This document shows, one piece after another, positions 21,978 through 32,261 of a DNA stretch of 64,000 bases (its first letter is position 1; each line of letters begins with the position of its first letter). The stretch spans positions 99,467,829 through 99,531,828 of the forward strand of contig OW386292.2 of NCBI GenBank assembly GCA_936432065.2, written 5' to 3'. Both the position numbers and the translations under genes were made by a program. The stretch is from Rutpela maculata. Lineage: Eukaryota > Arthropoda > Insecta > Coleoptera > Cerambycidae. Under the pieces are notes generated by a model. It was given only the letters and a program-made list of their open reading frames with translations. It ran no database searches and was not told the DNA's origin.

Positions 21978-24900
21978 ATGACGTCTGATTTTGACATTTC
22001 TAACAGCAAACGTCGTCGACTTTTTATTTACGATAGATCTAACAACCTGAACTTCCTAATCGACACTGGTGCCGATTTATCTGTGGTGCCACGCAATGCT
22101 TTCACAGATTTAAAAAAGAATTTTGATACGATATTAACCGCGGCTAACGGTTCCACCATTTTTACATACGGTAAGAAATTGTTAAAAGTCAATCTAAACT
22201 TACGTAGATTATTTCCTTTCGTTTTCAATATAGCAGACGTTGACATACCGATAGTCGGAGCAGATTTCTTGTCTCATTTTGGTTTAGTTGTTGATCTTAA
22301 AGGAGCTCGAATAATTGATAACAAGACTAAATTGTCAGTTAATTGTTTTATTAAAAATAGTCCTTTAGACAATGATAGATTAGATACACTTAAATTATTT
22401 CCTTTGACAGATAAATATAACAAATTACTTTTACAATTTCCTAATCTAATTAGTTCACCAGATTACAATTTACCTATTAAACATTCTATTGTACATCATA
22501 TAGTTACCAAAGGTCATTTACCTTTTTCACGGCCTCGTAGATTAGACAATCTTAAATTTAAAATAGCTCAAACAGAATTTAATAACATGGTAGAATTAGG
22601 TATCTGCAAACCATCATCTTCTCAAGTTTCCTCTCCACTCCATCTAGTGGCGAAAAAAGAGAAGAATGACTGGAGACCTTGTGGAGATTATCGACAACTA
22701 AATACGATTACCATTCCAGACAGATATCCATTACCTCATATCCACGACTTTAGCTCTCAGTTGCACGGCTGCACTATTTTCTCCAAGGTTGATTTAGTGC
22801 GAGCGTACCATCAGATACCTGTCGCTGAAAATGACGTTTATAAGACAGCTATAACAACTCCATTCGGACTGTTTGAATTTTCCCGCATGCCTTTTGGTCT
22901 ACGCAATGCCGGTCAAACTTTCCAACGTTTTATGAATGAAGTACTTGTCAATTTACCTTTCGTTTTCGTCTATTTGGATGATATATTAATCGCAAGTCAA
23001 CCAGATGTACAACGTTTGGAACATTTGGAAAAGGTTTTCAAGAGATTAGACACATACGGAATTAACATTAAACCATCTAAATGTATCTTAGGAGTTGACA
23101 ATTTAACCTTTTTAGGTCATCACATCTCTTCATCAGGTATTTTACCATCAACTGAGAGAGTCGAAGTAATTAATAATTTCCCTTTACCGACAACTCTCAA
23201 ACAACTACAACGTTTCATAGGTATGGTGAATTTTTATCATCGTTTCATACCTCATTTTGCTGAAATATTACTTCCCCTATATTCTCTTTGTAACAGTTTA
23301 TCTCATGATAAAATTACAAAGATAAATAGTTGGCCTGATCAAAGTTTAGACGGATTTTCGAAAGCCAAAGACGCAATAAGTAATGCAGTAGTTTTAGCTC
23401 ATCCTTGCAATAATGACGATACTATCTTATCTCTCTCAGTCGATTGTTCTAACCTTGCCATGGGTGCAGTTTTAGAGCAAAAAGATAATAAGGGATTTCT
23501 TGCTCCTTTAGCATTCTTTTCCCGTAAATTAACCACAGCACAAACTTATTATTCGGTTTTTGACAAAGAACTTTTAGCATTATATACTGCAATTAAACAT
23601 TTTAAGTTTATACTTGAAGGTCGAAAGTTTAATTGTTTTACAGATCACAAATCTTTAATCAACGCTTTATTCACAAAAGCAGAAAGATCTCCTCGTCAAA
23701 TACGTCATTTAGAATACATAGCTCAATTTTCTTGTAAAATACAACATGTTAAAGGAAAACATAATGTAATAGCTGACAGCTTGTCACGTATTTACGACAC
23801 TTCTTCCTTAAAACAAGATATTTTACCACTTCAACTTAAAAATTCTCCCTTCCTTAATGTTAACTTTGACCTAAAGTTGCTTAGTGAAGCTCAGGAGAAA
23901 GATTCAAATCTCAACTATTTATTGTCAGATAAATCATCACTAACTAAAACCAATTTCATTTTAAAAAAGATACAAATTCCAGATTCAAATGATTTTATTT
24001 GGTGTGATGTTTCTCGTGCAAAAGTCAGACCTTTTGTCCCACTTGTTTACAGACGAACGATATTCGATATTTTTCACAACTTATCTCATCCTGGTATTAA
24101 AGCCACTAGACTCTTGATTTCAAATAACTATTTTTGGCCGAAAATGAACACAGATTGCAATCTATGGTCAAAATCGTGCATTAACTGTCAAGCTGTCAAA
24201 GTCAGTCGACATACGCGAAGTGCTCTCGGGAACTTCACCATCCCGAAAATCAGATTCGACCACATCCACATAGATTTGGTAGGACCATTACCTCCATCCA
24301 AAGGTAACTCTTACATTCTTACGGTGATTGAACGATTCACTAGGTGGCCGGAAGCGTACCCTCTTCGCGACATCACAGCAGAAACAGTTGCGCGTACTTT
24401 ATTTCAAAACTTTGTTTGTCGTTTCGGTGTTCCCTTGTCAGTAACGACTGATCAAGGAGTACAATTCGAGTCAAGATTATTTAATGAATTTGCAAAGTTT
24501 TTAGGTTTTCATAGAATACGTACAACTGCATATCACCCCCAGAGCAGCTCTTTAATTGAAAGATTTCATCGCTCACTTAAAACTTCCTTGTTAGCTAGAG
24601 CCAATACATCACATTGGACAGATGAATTACCCATCATTTTATTAGCATTTAGGACAACTCCCAAGGAAGATCTGCAATGTTCACCTGCTGAACTCATATA
24701 TGGTCAAACCCTTCGTTTACCTGGCGAATTTTTCGTTGAATCGTATAATTCCCCAGATATTCCTTATTTCATTGACAAATTACGCATTTATTTTAATAAT
24801 TTAAAATTTGTTCCTGCAACTTCGCATGGCAATTACAAAACTTTTGTTAGTTCAGATCTTGCCTCTTGCGATTTTATTTTCGTTCGCATTGAACGTTTAA

Positions 24901-25004
24901 AACGTTCATTTACTCCTTTATATGAAGGACCGTTTAAAGTTTTATCTCGTTCAGATAAGTTATTTACCTTTAAGAAAGGAGACAGTCATAACTGTCAATA
25001 TTGA
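21978..25004 (+). CDS. pol: Gypsy Pol polyprotein: protease, RT, RNase H, integrase (1008 aa)
   Basis: The ORF is uninterrupted. Protease DTGAD is at residues 29-33, RT YLDD at 332-335 with the preceding PFGL motif, and RNase H (VDCSN, KELLALYTAI, FTDHKSL) at about 490-560. The integrase zinc finger H-x3-H...C-x2-C is at about 705-740. The integrase catalytic residues D766, D825 and E861 give the D-x35-E spacing. The last conserved block (LYEGPFKV) is near 978. The expected continuation T-V-N-I-D-R-V-K-P is present just downstream but in another frame to a stop at 25099-25101, so about 35 terminal residues are lost to a 1-nt shift near 24975. All catalytic residues are present. Confidence 0.92.
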   Translation: MTSDFDISNSKRRRLFIYDRSNNLNFLIDTGADLSVVPRNAFTDLKKNFDTILTAANGSTIFTYGKKLLKVNLNLRRLFPFVFNIADVDIPIVGADFLSHFGLVVDLKGARIIDNKTKLSVNCFIKNSPLDNDRLDTLKLFPLTDKYNKLLLQFPNLISSPDYNLPIKHSIVHHIVTKGHLPFSRPRRLDNLKFKIAQTEFNNMVELGICKPSSSQVSSPLHLVAKKEKNDWRPCGDYRQLNTITIPDRYPLPHIHDFSSQLHGCTIFSKVDLVRAYHQIPVAENDVYKTAITTPFGLFEFSRMPFGLRNAGQTFQRFMNEVLVNLPFVFVYLDDILIASQPDVQRLEHLEKVFKRLDTYGINIKPSKCILGVDNLTFLGHHISSSGILPSTERVEVINNFPLPTTLKQLQRFIGMVNFYHRFIPHFAEILLPLYSLCNSLSHDKITKINSWPDQSLDGFSKAKDAISNAVVLAHPCNNDDTILSLSVDCSNLAMGAVLEQKDNKGFLAPLAFFSRKLTTAQTYYSVFDKELLALYTAIKHFKFILEGRKFNCFTDHKSLINALFTKAERSPRQIRHLEYIAQFSCKIQHVKGKHNVIADSLSRIYDTSSLKQDILPLQLKNSPFLNVNFDLKLLSEAQEKDSNLNYLLSDKSSLTKTNFILKKIQIPDSNDFIWCDVSRAKVRPFVPLVYRRTIFDIFHNLSHPGIKATRLLISNNYFWPKMNTDCNLWSKSCINCQAVKVSRHTRSALGNFTIPKIRFDHIHIDLVGPLPPSKGNSYILTVIERFTRWPEAYPLRDITAETVARTLFQNFVCRFGVPLSVTTDQGVQFESRLFNEFAKFLGFHRIRTTAYHPQSSSLIERFHRSLKTSLLARANTSHWTDELPIILLAFRTTPKEDLQCSPAELIYGQTLRLPGEFFVESYNSPDIPYFIDKLRIYFNNLKFVPATSHGNYKTFVSSDLASCDFIFVRIERLKRSFTPLYEGPFKVLSRSDKLFTFKKGDSHNCQY

Positions 25005-25118
25005 TAGGGTTAAACCGGCTTTTGTATTAGTTGACAGATGTGACACTTTGCCTACCCCGATTAAAAAAGTACGTTTTGCAATCGACACGTTGATTGATTG
25101 ACTATTTTCTTTTTTAAC

Positions 25119-25125
25119 GAGGGGG
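25119..25125 (+). promoter_or_regulatory. Polypurine tract of young Gypsy element
   Basis: GAGGGGG lies 4 nt (TGTA) before the 3' LTR, matching the 4-nt gap between 5' LTR and primer site. Confidence 0.7.
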
Positions 25126-25129
25126 TGTA

Positions 25130-25399
25130 TATAGCGACTATAGCGATTCACTCACTGGAAATCGAGAAGTTCCAAAAGCGAGAAGTTTCCATGGAGTCGC
25201 TAAGAAACAAAAAGGAAAACTCGATCCATAATGGAGAAGTTTCCATGGAGTCGCTAAGAAAAATAAAAACATTCGATATAAAAATATAATATCAATATAC
25301 TAAAAAATACCAAAATCATATAAAATATGAACATGTATTAAAAACAAATATACGTATATTAACTTCGATTTTAATTTTATTTATAGCGATAACGCTATA
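25130..25399 (+). repeat. 3' LTR of young Gypsy element
   Basis: This 270-bp copy is identical to the 5' LTR except for T instead of C near position 18. Confidence 0.95.
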
Positions 25400-25999
25400 C
25401 CCTCGCTGTGTCAAATGTGCAGGCGATCACCTTACAATGAATTGCAGCGAAACACGTGTAGACAAGTGTGCTAATTGTGGAGGCCCACACACTGCCTCCA
25501 ACACAGTATGCGACGTCTACCAATCAGAATAAGCCAAATAAATAAAAACCAGCAAGAAATAGAAGTCAGAAATGCAAATACACAACAGTATGTTCCCGCT
25601 CCAGAGCCTACTGTAAATATTTGGAAGCAGCGCGCCGAGGTAGCTGCAAAACAGTTAGAATCCGCCATGCTAAATTCGCAAACGAACCGTCCAGCTCCAT
25701 CCACCCAGACTGGCACAAAGAAAAGAAGGGAGGAACCGACGACCACAACATCTAGATTTACCGACACGCGTAAACAAGGAGTGCCCGCGGCGACCGAAGG
25801 TGTTTCGGGGAACGGTTTTCATGCTATAATTCACGAAACCAATAAATTAAATAGCCTAATCAATTTATCTGAAACTATAAAAGCCATCGCTCATCTTAAC
25901 TCCTTACTTGAGGCCGTTACAGATCTGTTCGAGATTATAGCAACAATACAGCACTATACACAGAATATTCTACCACAGTATAATATCAGAAATGTTTAA
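25400..25999 (+). pseudogene. Jockey ORF1, C-terminal part
   Basis: Directly after the Gypsy element the ORF1 frame resumes with RCVKCAGDHLTMNC and then KCANCGGPHTAS, the second and third zinc knuckles. The frame stops near 25530. The rest (N-x-W-K-Q-R-A-E-V-A, then a hydrophobic helix around IIATIQHYTQNI) is in another frame to 25999, so a shift lies near 25510-25540. The end overlaps the ORF2 start at 25992, as in other jockeys. Confidence 0.75.
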
Positions 26000-28274
26000 A
26001 GTAATATTATGGAACTGTAACGGCCTCAAAAACAAAATAATAGAAATTAAAAATCACTTATATACGGAGAGAGTTGATATTGCTGTGGTCACAGAGACAC
26101 ATCTGAAACCTAATATAAATATTAAAATTAATAATTATAACATCATCCGTCAGGATAGAATAGGTAGAAGGGGCGGCGGTGTCGCAATAATTATTAAAAA
26201 AGACATACCATATACTGCATTGCCTACACTACAAACATCTATTGAAAATATATCAATAAAATTATTAGACGACACTGTGATTACGGCAGTATACAACTCC
26301 CCCTCAAGCAAATATAGATATATTGATCTTGTTACATTGCTCGCCCCTCACAACAAGGTACTTTTGATGGGGGACCTAAATTCTAAACATGTCTCATGGT
26401 ATAATAGGCGCAACAATACTAATGGCAACACACTCTTTGAGTATTGTCAAATTAACGGTGCTGCGGTAATATCATCGGAATCCCCGACCCATTTCCCGTC
26501 AAATAACATGCAATCATCCAACATTGATATTATTGTTAATAAAAATTATCAGCACTTCATCCAACCCTCTTCCCTTCCTTTATTATCCAGCGACCATAAT
26601 GTGATACAGTTTGAAATACAAGACACCGACAGGAACGTTATAGACAGACAAATATACAATTACAAAACAACTAACTGGAAAAAATACAAAGAAATCATAA
26701 ATAATAATATTTTTATAAATAATAACATGAACTCAACAGAAGATATTGACATACAAATACAACAACTAACACAAACCATACAATACGCACGAGACAAAAC
26801 CACAAGAACTACTGCGCTGCGAGCTAATCACGAAGTTATTTCTCAAGAATTAATAAACTTGATTAAATTTAAAAATAAAATTAAGAGACGCTGGCAGCGT
26901 AGTAAACGAAACATTGACAGACTGCGACTCCGTGACTTGCAAGTAAACATTCAAAACAAATTAAACATTGAGAGGGCTGAGGCGTGGAATGAAAAAGTTT
27001 CACGCCTCACCCGAAGTGACAATTCTTTATGGCGTATGACTAAGTTATTAAAAAAGCCTTTTTCTGGCTTGCCTACGCTCATAAAAAACAATACACATTA
27101 TATCAGAGATGACGAAAAAGCAAATTTACTTGCAAGTCACCTGCAACAAACAAACACAACACCACCTAACGACAACGACGAACACGAGAATATTACAAGA
27201 CTTGCCAGACAAATCCCTTCCCACTATCCCATCCCTCCCAGAAAATTTTCCAAATTAATAACCAACCCCACTGAACTTCAAAAAATTCTAAAAACCCTAC
27301 CCAATCTGAAAGCCTAAGGCCCAGATAACATCCCAAATATTCTTCTAAAAAACCTACCCAAAAAAGCCCTTGTCCAGTTTTCTCACATCCTGAACTCGGT
27401 GATAAAACTGCAGTACTTCCCTGCATCATGGAAATTGGGGATAGTGATCCCCATCCTGAAGCCGAATAAGCCGCCGCACGATCCTCAAAGCTATCGACCC
27501 ATTTGTTTGCTCAACACTATGGGGAAGGTGGCGGAGAGGGTTGTGCTGCGGATTCTGCATAAAAAATTAGCAAAACACCGCCTGCTTCCGGTGAACCAGT
27601 TCGGTTTCAGGGAGGGGCATAGTACAACACTGTCGCTGGTTAAAGTGGTGCAGGACGTAATTGACTCATACAATAAGAAGCAGTGTACTGTTATGTTGCT
27701 TTTAGATATTGAACGCGCCTTCGATACTGTGTGGCATAACGGGCTGGTTTACAAACTACAATATGTTTGTGGCCTGTCCGGGTATTTGGTCTCCCTCATC
27801 AAGAATTACCTTTGGGACCGACGAGTGATGGTCCGGGTGAATAACACTTACTCTAACACATATAGACTTTCAGCGGGGGTACCTCAAGGTTCCGTACTAT
27901 CCCCCATCCTATTTAACCTATATATCTCTGATATTCCTTCCCATCCTACTACAACCCTACTACTGTACGCTGACGACACTACAATCTACGCCAATAGCTT
28001 TTATAGACAGACTGCGACACAAAAAATAAAATATCACACCTTAAAACTATTAAAATATTACAAACTGTGGAAGGTTGTGATTAACCATTCAAAATCGGAA
28101 ATCATAACCTTCCACAGAAAGTTCACCAATATCAAAACTTTCACAAAACTAAAACTAATAAAATACGGCAAAACTATAAAGAAACCGTTGCGTATCTCCA
28201 CATACATAATCATAAACATCGTTCTGCCGCAAGGCCCGGCCGTTGCGTCACTCTTGCGCGTTAGATACGTGTAA
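25992..28274 (+). pseudogene. Jockey ORF2: EEP endonuclease and reverse transcriptase, one stop and 3' deletion
   Basis: The EEP endonuclease is at residues 1-225: ILWNCNGLKNK, TETHLKP, MGDLNSKHVSW and SSDHNVIQFE carry the catalytic Asn, Glu, Asp and His. A TAA at 27315-27317 replaces a sense codon directly before GPDNIPN, the start of the RT domain. The same frame then continues with SYRPICLLN, LLDIERAFDTVW, GVPQGSVLSP and YADDT (about 27964). The reading leaves the RT family after about 28185 and terminates at 28274. The thumb and C-terminal region of roughly 200 residues or more are absent. This indicates a deletion, not mutation. Confidence 0.88.
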
Positions 28275-29389
28275 TTGTGACGTAATATTACTATGAATGT
28301 ACACTATAATATATAAAATACGATAAGCAAATGATATGTAAAGATAGCTAAACAAAATAAATATAATGTAATTTGGACAATAACAACAACGGCAGTGTTC
28401 GGTTTTATTTAACACGTGTCACTTAGTTGTTTCGTTTTAATCATTTTTATTTACATTTTCTTAGATTTTAGTGTTTCAGTTAGTTATTTACAATGACAAT
28501 GGAATAAATCGAGACAAATAACAGTGTTTTTGAGAAAATTTGCCAACACCACAAATACTGCTTGTGTGCCTGAAGGTCAATGTGAGATTTATCGGTCAGT
28601 GTTTTCCCTGCGGGACGGATTCGTTAAAATTTTATCAATGGAATTTTGAATTTAAAGAGTGCGGATTAATTAATTAAGCTACACCGAATTACAGGTTTAA
28701 ATATTCACGTGTATTACAAATTCACCCTGTATAAACTTATATGAAGAACTAAAAGCTGTGGAATTGGAACCTGAGGAAATTATACGTGATGCACCAGAGG
28801 AAGTTACAATGGCATTTGCAGAGCAGAAGAAAAATACAATTGTAAATAATTTTTGATTATGTAAAACATGTAATTTTACTACCGATACAAAGTGTCCGAA
28901 AATACCGGTTACAAACTTCTGGTGCAGATTCTACATGCAGAAATATGAAAAAAAGTTAATATAAATGTATGCCTGCAAATGCTTTTTAACGAAGCTACGG
29001 TCTTTTAAAAGCGGAGTCCTGAAGGTTTTTATTTAATGTTTCAGAAATCCTTTGTGCTACAGCGATGAAATTTAGTATGTTATTAAGGGAGGGTCTTACT
29101 TAAGTAAGTGAAGGGTTTATTGTTCTATAAAGGCCATAGTGTGATCTTAATAAGGAAAAAGGCGAAATCCTGAAAAAATCACGCAAAAATTCGAGGTGTC
29201 CGTTCTCCTTTAGAATTACCAATATTACTTTAGCATCTAGCAGGTGAGTCAATAATATTCTAGTGCGAGTGGATTAAATATAAATGATTATGTGCGTGTA
29301 TGACACTTTGGAAGTAGAGATAAATGTAATGTCTTCAGTAAATTTCTGTAAAAGTAGTAAGTAGAGTCGTAGTACGTTTCCCAAATCGA
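28275..29389. other. Mostly featureless AT-rich stretch with one exon-like open segment
   Basis: At about 28741-28855 an open segment encodes Y-E-E-L-K-A-V-E-L-E-P-E-E-I, then D-A-P-E-E-V-T-M-A-F, before a TGA. It looks like a piece of coding sequence, but I do not recognise it. Nothing else is supportable. Confidence 0.35.
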
Positions 29390-29723
29390 TTGCAATGAAG
29401 TAATGATTTTTGTTCGTATATTATTTGATAAATACGAGGTAGACCACAATGAAACGGCGAGAAAACATTTTGTTTTCTAACTTGAGGAAAATAAAATTGT
29501 AAAACGTTGGGGGATAAGTCGATATAAACTAATGATTTTTGTTCATATTCTATTTGCCATATACGAGGCAGCTGAAAATGAAAGTGAGAGAAATTATTTT
29601 CTTTTAGAAATTTAGGAAAACAGGATTGTACGAAGTTTGGGCATTTGAAACAATAATGGCAGTGTTTATAATTTTTTTTTCAGCACGTACAAGGTAGGTT
29701 GACATGAAAATGTGAGGAATATA

Positions 29724-30085
29724 CCGGGTGATTTTTTTTAACCTGAAATTTTCAAATATGTCGAATAATAAGCAGTCTACGAAAAAAATGTTCATAATCA
29801 AAATTTAATCATTCCGCGGAGGAAATACATTAGTGCTAAAATTGGTCGCCCTTCCCCCCTCCTTGTAGGTCGGGCGGGGGGGGGGGGAGGAGGTAACTTT
29901 GAAATCTTAAATAGAAACCCATATTTTTTTATCGCAGATCCAGATTCTATGGCTAAAAATACGTAGGATTTATCTGAAATTTTTTTTCTGATTCATGGTA
30001 GATGGCGCTGTAATCATTTTTTTTTCGATTTCTCCTACTGAGAACCTATGCTTACGATTCTGCAGAAAACGTGGTATTTTTTTAT
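29724..30085. mobile_element. Partial copy of the CCGGGTGATTTT foldback element
   Basis: It starts CCGGGTGATTTT after TA, inside a satellite unit, and shares its sequence with the left arm of the complete copy at 30706 (TCATTCCGCGGAGGAAATA, GCCCTTCCCCCCTCC-like and CCTACTGAGAACCTATG segments). The opposite terminal repeat is missing. The right boundary is approximate. Confidence 0.6.
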
Positions 30086-30705
30086 TGCAAGCGTATTGCA
30101 AAATTTTTAGATTTCATTGCAATAAAATAATGGTTTGGTACTTATTCCAGTTTCTCATATACGAGGTCGAAGTGAGATTGTGGAAAACTAAATTGTTTTC
30201 AATCGAAGAAAAATAAGTTGTAGTACGTTTCGCGAATACAAAAAATAATGAGTTTGGTAGAATAAGTATTTGAGTTTGTCATAATATACGAGTTAGGTCA
30301 GAGTTAAAAACTCTAAAAGTAAATTGTTTTAACATTCGAAGAAAAGGGAGTCTTATTACGTTTTGCGAATCGATTGCAATGAAGTAATGATTTTTGTTCG
30401 TATATTATTTGATAAATACGAGGTAGGTCACAATGAAACGGCGAGAAAACATTTTATTTCCTAAATTGAGGAAAATAAAATTGTAAAATGTAGGGATAAA
30501 TGGACATAAACTAATGATTTTTGTTCATATTCTGTTTGCCATATACGAGGCAGCCGAAAATAAAAGTGAGAAAAATTACTTTCTTTTAGAAATTCAGGAA
30601 AGCAAGATTGTACGAAGTTTGGGCATTTGAAAGAATAATGGCAGTGGTTATAATTTTTTTTTCAGCACGTACAAGGTAGGTCGACACGAAAATGTGAGGA
30701 ATATA

Positions 30706-31758
30706 CTGGGTGATTTTTTTAACCTGATTTTCAAACATCTCGAATAATAAGCACTCTACGAAAAAAATGTCCATAAGTAATCAAAATTAAATCATTCCAC
30801 GGAGCAAATATATTAGTGCTAAAATTAGTCACCCTTCCCCCTCCTTGTAGGTCGAGCGGGGGGGTAACTTTGAAATCTTGCAGTCAGATTCTACGGCAAA
30901 AAATACCTAGGATTTTTCTGAAACATTTTTTTCGATTCATGATAGTGCTGTAATCGACGAAATTCATTTTTTTTTTAATTTCTCCTACTGAGAACCTATG
31001 CAAACGATTTTGCAATACGTTTGCAATAAAAAATACCACGTTTTCCGCAGAATCGTATGCATAGGTTCTCAGTAGAAGAAATCGAAAAAAATTGAATTTC
31101 GTCGATTACAGCCTCTATCTATGTATTTCCTTAAAAAAATTAAAATTGTTTCTTAACCGCCTCTCAAGTTACCGAAGTAACTCTTTTGAAAATCTCTAGA
31201 ATTTTGTGCCAGGTAAAGAGAGATGAGGCCCTACAGTTTATAGTCGAGTCCGAACCACTTCTTGGGGATAATTTTACAATGAAAATTATTTCGCAGTAAG
31301 GAGGTCTCGAACCCACTTCGCTAGGTAACCCAGTCTGCAAGCCAATATACTAAACACACTGAGCTACCGTTCCCCTATCGTTCCTCCGCGGAATGATTAA
31401 ATTTTTATTATGGAACTTTTTTTCGCAGACCGCTTATTATTCGAGATATTTCAAAATTTCGGGATAAAAAATCCGTCGATTACAACGCTATCTTTTATGA
31501 ATCGAAACAAATGTTTCAGACAAATCCCACGCATTTTTAGCCGTAGAATCCGAATCTACCATAAAAAGCAACGGTTCCTATTTAAGATATCAATGTCCCC
31601 TCCTCCCGACCGACTTACAAGGAGGGGAAAAGGGTGACTAATTTTAGCACTAATGTATTTTCTTCGCGGAATGATTAAATTTTGATTATGGAAATTTTTT
31701 TCGTAGAGTGCTTATTATTCGAGATATTTGAAAATTTTTGGTTAAAAAAATCACCCGG
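30706..31758. mobile_element. 1053-bp TA-flanked foldback element
   Basis: It begins CTGGGTGATTTTTTTAACC and ends with the inverse GGTTAAAAAAATCACCCGG. TA lies on both sides (30704-30705, 31759-31760). Removing it restores the 127-bp satellite spacing. The left arm is about 300 bp. The right side holds two successive inverted copies of arm sequence (31384-31480 and 31480-31758) plus a tRNA-like segment. There is no transposase. TA flanks suggest Tc1/mariner-type mobilisation. Confidence 0.75.
31290..31377 (-). ncRNA. tRNA-like sequence, probably a SINE head or tRNA pseudogene
   Basis: Read on the minus strand, a GGTAGCTCAGTG A-box-like motif (31358-31369) is followed at normal distance by a GGTTCGAGACC B-box-like motif (31303-31313). 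An anticodon-stem-like TTGGCTTGCAGACTGG lies between them. The acceptor stem does not pair well and the variable region is long, so a functional tRNA is unlikely. Confidence 0.45.
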
Positions 31759-32261
31759 TACTATAGAATTATAAACATCGCCTGAAACAAATGTTTATAA
31801 ATATTCGCAACATAAAGAACATTACACCAGTAATCTTCTAAAATAGTTTAGGGACATGCGAGGTAGGTCGAAATGAAATATATGAAATTTTAAACAGCGA
31901 CTGAAATGGATTTTTCAAAATATTCCCGAGATAACAAACATTAAATAATATATTATAACATATTTTCGTGAAATACGAGGTTGGTCGAAAGGAAATTTCG
32001 AGGAATATGTAAAATTGTAAACATCGCATGAAACAGACCTTCTGAAATTCGCGACCCGATAAACATAAAATAAACATTCTTATACAAACAGAATAAGTAT
32101 TTACGACACATACGAGGTACGTCGATACAGATTTGTGAGAATAATATCATGGTTCTAGAAGACATGAAATGTGATTTCTTCTTTAAATCATTAATGTCAG
32201 GGAGTTTAAGTACTGTTTTCTTTGCATATGATTATTTTACAAATCTCTTCCATATGTTCAA

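Larger units (their letters stand above)
20401..25399 (+). mobile_element. Young Ty3/Gypsy retrotransposon inserted in the jockey ORF1
   Basis: The 4999-bp element has LTRs of 270 bp each (20401-20670, 25130-25399) that differ at a single base. Target duplication CCCTC lies at 20396-20400 and 25400-25404. The primer site is tRNA-Trp type. It has gag (one frameshift), an almost complete 1008-codon pol and no env. The single LTR difference means a very recent insertion. Two single-nucleotide shifts (gag near 21600, pol end near 24975) are the only visible lesions. Confidence 0.95.
18470..28274 (+). mobile_element. Jockey-clade LINE, split by a Gypsy element and 3'-deleted
   Basis: A leader of about 120 bp precedes ORF1 (from 18597). 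ORF2 runs from 25992. The zinc-knuckle part of ORF1 is interrupted at 20400 by a 5-kb Gypsy element. ORF2 ends abruptly around 28180, well before the usual C-terminus, and an unrelated AT-rich sequence follows. Few stops have accumulated (two in ORF1, one in ORF2), so the copy was recently active. Confidence 0.85.
29390..32130. repeat. Satellite-like array of about 127-bp units, interrupted twice
   Basis: A TACGAGGTAGGTC-like core followed by (A)ATGAAA and G-rich GAGA sequence recurs with its core at 29433, 29562, 29688, 30160, 30287, 30417, 30544, 30670, 31857, 31974 and 32111. Spacings are 129, 126, 127, 130, 127, 126, 117 and 137 bp outside two gaps. Triplets of units (29390-29720 and 30370-30705) are closely similar, giving a higher-order repeat. 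The two large gaps (472 and 1187 bp) are explained by foldback insertions. The array ends right before the Helentron gene. Confidence 0.75.

Noticed and set aside
27193..27429. Minus-strand ORF rich in Trp and Gly
   Set aside because: Antisense of jockey ORF2.
29390..32130. CRISPR-like array
   Set aside because: Units of about 127 bp with no short identical repeat and unique spacer alternation; the context is eukaryotic. A satellite explains the periodicity.
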